NCBI GenBank assembly: GCA_029856445.1 | Contig: JAHQWY010000237.1 | Span: 1-5,922, forward strand | Origin: Promethearchaeia archaeon | Lineage (GTDB): Archaea; Asgardarchaeota; Lokiarchaeia; Sigyniarchaeales; SOKP01 | Direction: 5' to 3' | Length of the DNA stretch: 5,922 nt | In this document: in pieces, positions 1 through 4,927 of the stretch | Layout: each line of letters begins with the position of its first letter | Numbering within the stretch: the stretch's first letter is position 1 | Notes under the pieces: generated by a model | The model's database searches: none | Told to the model about the DNA's origin: nothing | Seen by the model: only the letters and a program-made list of their open reading frames with translations | Position numbers and translations under genes: made by a program

Positions 1-1278
1 GCTAAGCAAGAAGCAGAGATAATAGGAACAATAGGATCCGCCTTTGGGTTTGAAAAGGATTTTATTGATGGGGGGAGCTCAGATTGGTTACCATGCTATC
101 TTAATGAGATTTCAGATTATACAACCTTTAATGTAAAAGAAATTGTTCCCTATGCTTCTATTGGAGGTTTAAATGAAACAAGAGAAATTTGGAAAGACTG
201 GATTATAAAAAAGGCCAACTACGATAAAGAAAAGCAAAAAGATCTATTATTAAGATTGGAAAAATATATTACAACACCAATTATTACAGCTGGAGTCACT
301 AATGGAATTTATCATAGTTGTTCCTTATTTTTAAATCCTGGTGAAAGTATTATTGCTCCCAATAAGAGATGGGGCAATTATGATAATATAATTAACAAAT
401 TTATAGGTGCAAAGATTAGGTCTTTTAAATTTTTTAAAGATCAGAATATTAATATTGAAAGTTTAGAGTCTGCTATCAATGAAGTCGCGAAAACTCAGAA
501 TAAGATTGTCATTATATTAAATTTTCCAAATAATCCAACAGGGTATGTACCTCTTAAAAGGGAGGTTGATGAAATTGTATCCCTTTTAAGAGAACAGCAA
601 AAAAGCCAAGGAAAACCGATTATCGTAATAGTAGATGATGCATATGAACCTTATGTTTATTCGAATGAGGCATCGAATAGATCTATTTTCTATAACTTAC
701 ATCAGTTAGATGAGAATGTTATACCTATAAAACTTGATGGTATAACTAAAGAACTCTTATTATATGGAGGAAGGATTGGCTTCATAACTATTGGATTAAA
801 ACCAAGCTGGGTTCAAAATGAGGAAGAACTGGAGCTTCTAAAAACTGAAATTCATAACAAATCAGAAGGTTTCAATCGAGCAACAATATCGAATTGTAAC
901 CACTTCTATCAAAGCTTGACTCAAAAATTATTTAAAGAAAAAGGTATTGAGAACTTTCTCTCATCAAGGATGAAGGTGAACGATTTACTTAGAAAACGGT
1001 ATGAAAAAATTAATTCAGAATTAAGAAAAATCAACAATCCTAACATTTCGATTGATCCAAATTCGGGAGGTTTTTTCGTATTTTTAAATTTCAACCCTAA
1101 TAAAATAAAAGCAGGTGAATTTGGAGACCAATTATTACGAAAATATAAAGTAGGGACAATTCCTATTGAAAAATTAGAAGAAAACATTAATGGGATTCGA
1201 ATTGCATATTGTTCGATAGATATTAATGATATTCCCGAATTAGTACGAAGAATAAATCTCGCTCTAGATGATTTTTGA
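1..1278 (+). CDS. PLP-dependent aminotransferase, class I/II fold (5' end outside window)
   Basis: This is a fold-type I pyridoxal-phosphate aminotransferase that would transfer an amino group between an amino acid and a 2-oxo acid in the cytosol; the substrate cannot be told. The frame is open from base 1, giving 425 visible residues, so the true start lies upstream and the TTG at 256 is only an internal leucine. Visible motifs (residues counted from base 1) are NFPNNPTG at 174-181, the cofactor-nitrogen Asp and Tyr in DDAY at 212-215, the Schiff-base lysine K250 in DGITKE, the phosphate-binding arginine R258 in GGRIGF, and the probable substrate-carboxylate arginine R400 in GIRIAY. The NPTG, DxAY, TK and late Arg order is the normal family order, so the enzyme looks intact and active. 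Little of the N-terminus can be missing, as relatives are about 400-450 residues. The early VTNGIYH and RWGNY segments resemble a subgroup usually annotated only as class I/II aminotransferase. It is followed 98 bp later by the gelsolin gene on the same strand. Confidence 0.9.
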   Translation, partial: AKQEAEIIGTIGSAFGFEKDFIDGGSSDWLPCYLNEISDYTTFNVKEIVPYASIGGLNETREIWKDWIIKKANYDKEKQKDLLLRLEKYITTPIITAGVTNGIYHSCSLFLNPGESIIAPNKRWGNYDNIINKFIGAKIRSFKFFKDQNINIESLESAINEVAKTQNKIVIILNFPNNPTGYVPLKREVDEIVSLLREQQKSQGKPIIVIVDDAYEPYVYSNEASNRSIFYNLHQLDENVIPIKLDGITKELLLYGGRIGFITIGLKPSWVQNEEELELLKTEIHNKSEGFNRATISNCNHFYQSLTQKLFKEKGIENFLSSRMKVNDLLRKRYEKINSELRKINNPNISIDPNSGGFFVFLNFNPNKIKAGEFGDQLLRKYKVGTIPIEKLEENINGIRIAYCSIDINDIPELVRRINLALDDF

Positions 1279-1292
1279 TTTCAGAAGAGGTA

Positions 1293-1298
1293 TTTTTT
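1293..1298 (+). terminator. Short oligo-T tract after the aminotransferase gene
   Basis: A run of six T residues lies 15 bases after the aminotransferase stop codon. Archaeal RNA polymerase commonly stops at such U tracts without a hairpin. In this A+T-rich sequence a T6 run can easily occur by chance, so the call is weak. Confidence 0.3.
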
Positions 1299-1299
1299 C

Positions 1300-1354
1300 A
1301 CACAAATTTTTATAATCCTAGTTTTATAATTCATTTAAAGTAAAATTTTTAAAA
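1300..1354 (+). promoter_or_regulatory. Candidate promoter of the gelsolin-like gene with tandem TATA-like boxes
   Basis: The 98-bp gap before the gelsolin gene holds TTTTTATAA at 1307-1315, preceded by an A-rich stretch that could act as a BRE, and a second TTTTATAA at 1322-1329. A third, poorer candidate (TTTTTAAAA, 1346-1354) would give an almost leaderless RNA. Using the archaeal spacing of about 25 bases from TATA box to transcript start, the first two would give 5' leaders of about 25-40 nt. That is compatible with the weak GTGA Shine-Dalgarno at 1364-1367, nine bases before the ATG. In A+T-rich DNA such matches are frequent. Confidence 0.4.
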
Positions 1355-1376
1355 AAATTAAAAGTGAAAATTTTAT

Positions 1377-2384
1377 ATGAAACTTTACCTAGTCGATCAG
1401 GGTCAATTAAAAGAAATCAATAAACCCATATTTAGTAGTGGGGATGTTTATTTGGCTGACGCTGAAAAAACAATATTCATTTGGATTGGAAACAAATGTT
1501 CGGTAGATGAGAAAACTTCTGGAGCGGCTCAAGCAAGAACATTAGACCAACAACGTGGTGGAGCTGCAAAAATAATTACAGTAGATCAAGGATTTGAGAC
1601 AAATGAGTTTCTTGGTCTAATCGCTTCTTTGGGAGCAATGAAAATAGTTGAAAAAAATTACGCTAAAACCCTACTTAAAGATGTGACTACAGGTGATTTT
1701 GCGCAATTTAACGAATGGAAGAATATTCTTTATCGGGTATCAGCTGAAGAATTTGAAGATATAAATGCTATGAAAATGATTCAAGTTCCCTTTTCTAAAG
1801 ACTCATTAGAATCAGAAGATTGTTTTGTTGCTGATTTGGGAAATAAAGTGTATATCTGGCAAGGGAAAGCATGTACTACTACTGAAAAGGTCAGAGCTGG
1901 TCAATGGGCAAGATCTATAGATGCTGATAGGGCAGGATTACAGCAAGAAACAATTTTTGAAGAAGGTGAGGATGCAGAATTTCTTGCTGCTTTGGATAGA
2001 GGAGAAAATTATAAGGAATCTGATGCTGTACAATTAAAAGCTGAATCAGTATTAGAAGGACAAGATGCAGATGACAGGATTGCCGCCGCAATCCAACCAG
2101 AATTTAAATCAGAAGTCAGGGACGTAACTCCAGAAGAAGTAAAAGCCGATATTTCAGGAGTAAGGGCCTCTGCTGCAGCTCCAGGAATTCCTGGAAAGAC
2201 TGACGATTCAATTATAACTGTCGAGAAAATGGAAGGTCGTAGAAGATGTCCCGAGTGCGATACTGATGATCCACATATGATTCATGAGAGTGTTGATAAA
2301 TCAAATGTAATCTTAGATTATCCAAGAGTGTATGGTCGCAAATACCTCTGTGGAAATTGCGGAACAATCTGGAGGGAGAAATAA
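1377..2384 (+). CDS. Two-domain gelsolin-like protein with C-terminal zinc ribbon
   Basis: This 335-residue protein probably binds and regulates actin filaments in the cytoplasm, as Asgard two-domain gelsolins do. Gelsolin repeat 1 spans about residues 1-92 and repeat 2 about 117-207. Both show the pattern D-x(n)-[VI]-[YF]-I-W-x-G, then EK, then A-x-x-x-A-R-x-[LI]-D, then EF. By eye, G22/D23 and E45 in repeat 1, and E147/D148 and E170 in repeat 2, align with the type-II calcium ligands of gelsolin G1 (G65, D66, E97) and G2 (G186, D187, E209). Repeat 2 has EDCFVADLGNK, close to the human G2 segment GDCFILDLGNN. Residues 208-280 form an acidic, Ala-rich linker with GIPGK near its end. Residues 291-335 form a zinc ribbon: C291/C294, then C325/C328 in CGNCGTIWRE, with H300 and H303 between; the closing CGxxW resembles TFIIS-type ribbons. 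There is no signal peptide or membrane helix. The ATG is the first in frame after the promoter region. The fold call is firm; calcium control and zinc binding are inferred. Confidence 0.9.
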   Translation: MKLYLVDQGQLKEINKPIFSSGDVYLADAEKTIFIWIGNKCSVDEKTSGAAQARTLDQQRGGAAKIITVDQGFETNEFLGLIASLGAMKIVEKNYAKTLLKDVTTGDFAQFNEWKNILYRVSAEEFEDINAMKMIQVPFSKDSLESEDCFVADLGNKVYIWQGKACTTTEKVRAGQWARSIDADRAGLQQETIFEEGEDAEFLAALDRGENYKESDAVQLKAESVLEGQDADDRIAAAIQPEFKSEVRDVTPEEVKADISGVRASAAAPGIPGKTDDSIITVEKMEGRRRCPECDTDDPHMIHESVDKSNVILDYPRVYGRKYLCGNCGTIWREK

Positions 2385-2407
2385 CCCCAAAACCTAAATT
2401 GTGTTTA

Positions 2408-2428
2408 TTTTTTTAATCTTTTTTTTTT
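2408..2428 (+). terminator. Oligo-T terminator of the gelsolin-like gene
   Basis: The stretch after the gelsolin stop codon contains T7 at 2408-2414 and T10 at 2419-2428. Long U tracts are the main intrinsic stop signal for archaeal RNA polymerase. The T10 followed directly by A7 could also pair weakly. Its position between convergent genes supports the call. Confidence 0.65.
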
Positions 2429-2435
2429 AAAAAAA
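2429..2435 (-). terminator. Oligo-T terminator of the coiled-coil gene
   Basis: Seven A residues on the + strand read as T7 on the - strand, about 38 bases beyond the stop codon of the convergent coiled-coil gene. Together with the opposing T10 this makes the 89-bp gap a compact bidirectional terminator. Confidence 0.5.
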
Positions 2436-2473
2436 CTTTTAAATAATAAGATTTGTAATTTCATCTTTTTCAA

Positions 2474-3574
2474 TTAAGATCTTTGCATATCCCTACGCAT
2501 TAACTTAATTTTTTTCTTTAATTCTATTATTTCATCTTCTTTACTTTCAAGTTCAGACTCGAGTTTGAGATTCTCATCTTTGATATTTTGAATATCCCCT
2601 AGAATCTTTTCTTCTATTGTTTTATATTCATGGAGTTCAGCATCAATTTTATCATAGTTTTCTTTTAATGTTATTAGCTCTTCATTTTTTCCCTCCAGAA
2701 CATTCCTCAAATTACCTAATTCTACTTCGAATTTTCCAGTAATATTCCCTGAAGTTCTGTGGGCTTCTTCTAATTTTTCTTCAAGACGGTTTATTATTTC
2801 AGTATTAGTAATATTCTTTTGTTTTAGTTCTTCCATTTCTATTGCTAATTCTTTATTTCGAGCTGTTTTTTTCTCAAGATCTTTTTTGACTAAACTAAAT
2901 GTCTCGTGTTGTTGCTGGATTTCTTGTATTTGTTGATTAGCTGTTTTTAACGAATTTTCGAGCGTAAAAATAGTTTTTTCTTTTTCGGTTATAATTTCAT
3001 CCTTCTTTTCAAGAAGTACTTCAAGTTTTTGAAACTTCGACTTTTGAATTGTATCATCTTCAAGATAATGAAGCTGTTCTTCTAACTCTTTAATTTGAAT
3101 GTCTTTTTGACTAATTAAATCAGTCTGACCTGATTGGAAATCCTCAATTTGAGAAGTTAATTCTTGTATTTTTTGAACTTGATCGTCTATAATTTTTTGT
3201 AATTTGGTAGTTTCCTCATCATGAAGAGTATTCAATTGCTCTATTTCATCATTTTTATTCTCGATTGTTTCGTATAGTTTTTGGATTGCTTGATCCTGAT
3301 CTGATTTGTCTTCTGATTGTTTTGATAATTTTTGAATATGGGATTCAAGATTGTTTATTGTTTCAATCTTTTCATTAATTATGTCATTTTTCTCATTAAT
3401 TTCTCCCATTAATCTTTTATTTTCTTCTTTAAAGAAATTTAGCTGTTCTACTAGGTCTTCACCTACTTCAGGGACTTCTTCTTCCTCTTTTTCTTCCACC
3501 CAACCCAAAGTTGATAAAGCATCTACAATCGACTTATCTTCTTTCTCTTCGCGTTCTTCTTGTTCATCTGCCAT
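2474..3574 (-). CDS. Long coiled-coil protein of unknown function
   Basis: This 366-residue protein is not recognised as a named family. Residues 1-40 are very acidic (runs of E with a few K) and hold a short hydrophobic island, SIVDALSTLGW at 15-25, containing the only tryptophan (W25). The only proline is P35. From about residue 42 to 360 there is an almost unbroken heptad-like pattern of I, L and V with E, K, Q and N between, as in tropomyosin, golgin or SMC-arm coiled coils; a continuous helix would be roughly 45-50 nm long. The last residues (KKKIKLMRRDMQRS) are basic, so charge runs from acidic to basic along the molecule. There are no cysteines, membrane segments or ATPase motifs, so it is not itself an SMC or Rad50 protein. 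The ATG has an AGGTG Shine-Dalgarno 11 bases upstream. It lies 35 bp after the GtrA-like gene and is probably cotranscribed with it. A scaffold, tether or cytoskeletal role is possible; coiled coils are poor evidence of homology. Confidence 0.85.
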   Translation of the reverse strand: MADEQEEREEKEDKSIVDALSTLGWVEEKEEEEVPEVGEDLVEQLNFFKEENKRLMGEINEKNDIINEKIETINNLESHIQKLSKQSEDKSDQDQAIQKLYETIENKNDEIEQLNTLHDEETTKLQKIIDDQVQKIQELTSQIEDFQSGQTDLISQKDIQIKELEEQLHYLEDDTIQKSKFQKLEVLLEKKDEIITEKEKTIFTLENSLKTANQQIQEIQQQHETFSLVKKDLEKKTARNKELAIEMEELKQKNITNTEIINRLEEKLEEAHRTSGNITGKFEVELGNLRNVLEGKNEELITLKENYDKIDAELHEYKTIEEKILGDIQNIKDENLKLESELESKEDEIIELKKKIKLMRRDMQRS

Positions 3575-3585
3575 ATGAATTAAAA

Positions 3586-3590
3586 CACCT
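3586..3590 (-). promoter_or_regulatory. Shine-Dalgarno AGGTG of the coiled-coil gene
   Basis: On the - strand AGGTG matches the complement of the archaeal 16S rRNA 3' end (AGGAGGTGATCC) and ends 11 bases before the ATG at 3574. It lies in the 35-bp gap after the GtrA-like gene, so translation can start independently within a shared transcript. Confidence 0.65.
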
Positions 3591-3609
3591 TTCGATCTAT
3601 TAAATTTTT

Positions 3610-4095
3610 TTATTCTTCATTTCTTTTTAAAAATACATATCGCTTATCTAGGAAAAATTTAGTTATGTATCCAATGGATAACGCAACTATAAAGCTTATT
3701 TCTAAGGGAGAATTAAGAAAATTAGTTAAAATAAATTGGATCCCAATGTTTTCAATAGTAGTTAGAACTGCAAATCCGAAATATTTCATAAATTCTATCG
3801 AAGTTTCTTTCAGTTCTGTTCCACCTCCTTTAAAAACTATATATTTATCTAAGAAAAATTTAATGATGTAAGTCACACCAACAGCTACAATAGAGCCAAT
3901 TAATTCATGCATGATAAATGGGTCTTCCGAACAATAAAATGCTTGAATAAAATCATTTCCTCCAAAATTGTCACATATAAATGGTGCAATTATCCTCTGA
4001 TTTAATTTCTGGAGGAGATAATTTAATCCAATCATTAATGCCGCAAATAAAAAATATAGTGTTATTTGCCTTTTAATATCGTTCTCATCTGCCAA
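3610..4095 (-). CDS. GtrA-like four-helix membrane protein
   Basis: This 161-residue protein resembles the GtrA family (PF04138), small membrane proteins proposed to move polyprenyl-linked sugars across the membrane or to assist glycosyl transfer for cell-surface polysaccharides and glycoproteins. Four hydrophobic helices can be seen at about 11-29, 64-82, 102-124 and 131-149. The two halves each end in the family signature of an aromatic helix end plus basic residues: KFFLDKYIVFK at 79-89 and KFFLDKRYVFLK at 146-157. The start is TTG: an in-frame TAA stands directly before it, an AGGA Shine-Dalgarno lies 11 bases upstream, and the next Met (M21) would cut off half of helix 1. The loop between helices 1 and 2 (about 30-63) is longer than usual for the family and has two cysteines, C41 and C55, which might form a disulfide if it faces outward. 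The coiled-coil gene follows after 35 bp. The family call is by pattern; the transported lipid is unknown. Confidence 0.8.
   Translation of the reverse strand: MADENDIKRQITLYFLFAALMIGLNYLLQKLNQRIIAPFICDNFGGNDFIQAFYCSEDPFIMHELIGSIVAVGVTYIIKFFLDKYIVFKGGGTELKETSIEFMKYFGFAVLTTIENIGIQFILTNFLNSPLEISFIVALSIGYITKFFLDKRYVFLKRNEE
3644..3870 (-). repeat. Imperfect direct repeat inside the GtrA-like gene
   Basis: Bases 3644-3669 and 3845-3870 match at 23 of 26 positions and lie exactly 201 bp (67 codons) apart in the same frame. They encode the YITKFFLDK and YIIKFFLDK segments that close each two-helix half of the GtrA-like protein. The repeat reflects the internal two-fold repeat of the family, not a mobile element. 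Confidence 0.7.
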
Positions 4096-4106
4096 TTATT
4101 AACACA

Positions 4107-4110
4107 TCCT
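4107..4110 (-). promoter_or_regulatory. Shine-Dalgarno AGGA that supports the TTG start
   Basis: The - strand reads AGGA, then 11 bases, then TTG. The spacing equals that of the AGGTG before the next gene. With the in-frame stop directly before the TTG, it decides the start of the GtrA-like gene. Confidence 0.5.
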
Positions 4111-4140
4111 AAAATTTTTTATCTAATTCGCAACAATAAC

Positions 4141-4157
4141 TATAAGAATTTTTCAGA
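4141..4157 (-). promoter_or_regulatory. Candidate BRE/TATA promoter for the GtrA-like and coiled-coil genes
   Basis: On the - strand an A-rich TGAAAAA stretch (BRE-like) is followed by TTCTTATA, about 45-50 bases before the TTG start. A transcript starting about 25 bases further on would have a leader of about 20-25 nt that includes the AGGA site. A second TATA-like element, the near-palindrome TTATATGTATAA at 4164-4175, lies just upstream. Both are unproven in A+T-rich DNA. Confidence 0.35.
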
Positions 4158-4196
4158 ATTCATTTATATGTATAATTGAGCCATATCTAATTACGG

Positions 4197-4805
4197 TTAT
4201 TTTTGTATGCGTTCTTTCCATGAATCTGTTCTTTCAGAAAATTTATCTTCTTCCTTAATTGAAGAGATCGTATCTGGAACTTGATATGAAATTCCAGAGA
4301 TTGGTTGTGCTGGAGAAATTAATTGCATAATTTCTCTTAAATGATTTTGGGTAGGAATATCTTTTCCTGTAATTCTTTTATAAAGTTTTTTAAACCCAAA
4401 AATAATTAGTGAGAAACCGATTGAAAATATAAAATACCATGCTACCCAACCAGTACCAAAAATTAATATTGGAAAAGGTAATAACCCACTACCATAATCT
4501 TTATAAATGAAACCAAGAACAGCAAAGACTCCTATAAAAATGAAGCATCTTAAGCATAATGGAACAAATTGTTTTATTATAATCTGTTTTGTAAATTGCA
4601 TAGTTTCACGTTGTAATTTTACCATCATTTGTATGTCACCAATAACTTGAGCATTTTTTATGCGTTCTTGAAGGTTTGAAGCACGTTCCTTAAATTGTGT
4701 TATTTTTTCTTTTGATAAACCTAATAATTTGTTTAAGATCATACCTAAAATTATCATACCAATTGTTATTAGCATGATTTGAAGAATTATAACTACATTC
4801 GACAT
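4197..4805 (-). CDS. DUF106 / EMC3-TMCO1-like membrane protein (Oxa1 superfamily)
   Basis: This 202-residue protein matches the archaeal DUF106 group, related to eukaryotic EMC3 and TMCO1 and to bacterial YidC, which help insert membrane proteins. The order of parts is typical: an N-terminal helix (about 4-27), a charged cytosolic helical hairpin (about 31-75, with GDIQMMVKLQRE in its second half), then two core helices (about 81-101 and 117-139). The LPFP...GWVAWYF segment (109-125) before and in the third helix is the most family-like part. R86 sits near the start of the second helix; Oxa1-superfamily proteins often carry polar residues in their substrate groove, but whether R86 lines it is not known. 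Residues 140-202 form a polar, probably cytosolic tail with SWKERIQK at the end. The ATG has a GTGAT Shine-Dalgarno six bases upstream. Its stop is 101 bp from the GtrA-like start, with a possible promoter between. Length agrees with archaeal relatives of about 180-300 residues. Confidence 0.85.
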   Translation of the reverse strand: MSNVVIILQIMLITIGMIILGMILNKLLGLSKEKITQFKERASNLQERIKNAQVIGDIQMMVKLQRETMQFTKQIIIKQFVPLCLRCFIFIGVFAVLGFIYKDYGSGLLPFPILIFGTGWVAWYFIFSIGFSLIIFGFKKLYKRITGKDIPTQNHLREIMQLISPAQPISGISYQVPDTISSIKEEDKFSERTDSWKERIQK

Positions 4806-4810
4806 AAAAC

Positions 4811-4816
4811 CATCAC
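4811..4816 (-). promoter_or_regulatory. Shine-Dalgarno GTGATG of the EMC3-like gene
   Basis: The - strand GTGAT (4812-4816) matches part of the complement of the archaeal 16S rRNA 3' end and stands six bases before the ATG, supporting the start of the EMC3-like gene. Confidence 0.6.
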
Positions 4817-4835
4817 TATAATAGGAAAAACTTGC

Positions 4836-4854
4836 TTTTAATTAAATTTTTTGA
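4836..4854 (-). promoter_or_regulatory. Candidate TATA box for the EMC3-like gene
   Basis: On the - strand an A-rich TCAAAAAA is followed by TTTAATTAAAA, placed so that a transcript would begin about 10 nt before the EMC3-like ATG, close to its Shine-Dalgarno. It lies in the 122-bp gap after the radical SAM gene, wide enough for a separate promoter. The match is only to general BRE/TATA composition. Confidence 0.3.
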
Positions 4855-4927
4855 AATTAATTTTTTATGCAATTTATGATTCGTAGTTAAGCAAGGAATA
4901 AATCAATTCAATTGGTAATGCATGTTT

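Noticed and set aside
256..258. TTG as start of the aminotransferase
   Set aside because: The frame is open and protein-like back to base 1, with aminotransferase-like sequence before it, so TTG is an internal leucine.
921..1187. 88-codon open frame on the - strand inside the aminotransferase gene
   Set aside because: It lies wholly opposite a well-supported enzyme frame with intact motifs, shows no recognisable domain, and has no convincing start signal.
2474..3574. Coiled-coil gene as an SMC, Rad50 or golgin homologue
   Set aside because: It has no ATP-binding head, hinge or membrane anchor, and heptad similarity alone does not show homology.
3351..3578. 75-codon + strand frame rich in Ser and Phe opposite the coiled-coil gene
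   Set aside because: Its Ser/Phe-rich product is what the complement of Glu/Lys-rich codons gives; it is a shadow of the coiled-coil gene.
3665..3871. 68-codon + strand frame opposite the GtrA-like gene
   Set aside because: It is fully antisense to a gene with clear family signatures and has no Shine-Dalgarno or homologous motif.
4831..4895. Inverted repeat CTTGCTT / AAGCAAG with a 51-base spacer in the gap after the radical SAM gene
   Set aside because: A seven-base match with a long spacer is expected by chance in such DNA and fits no known element.
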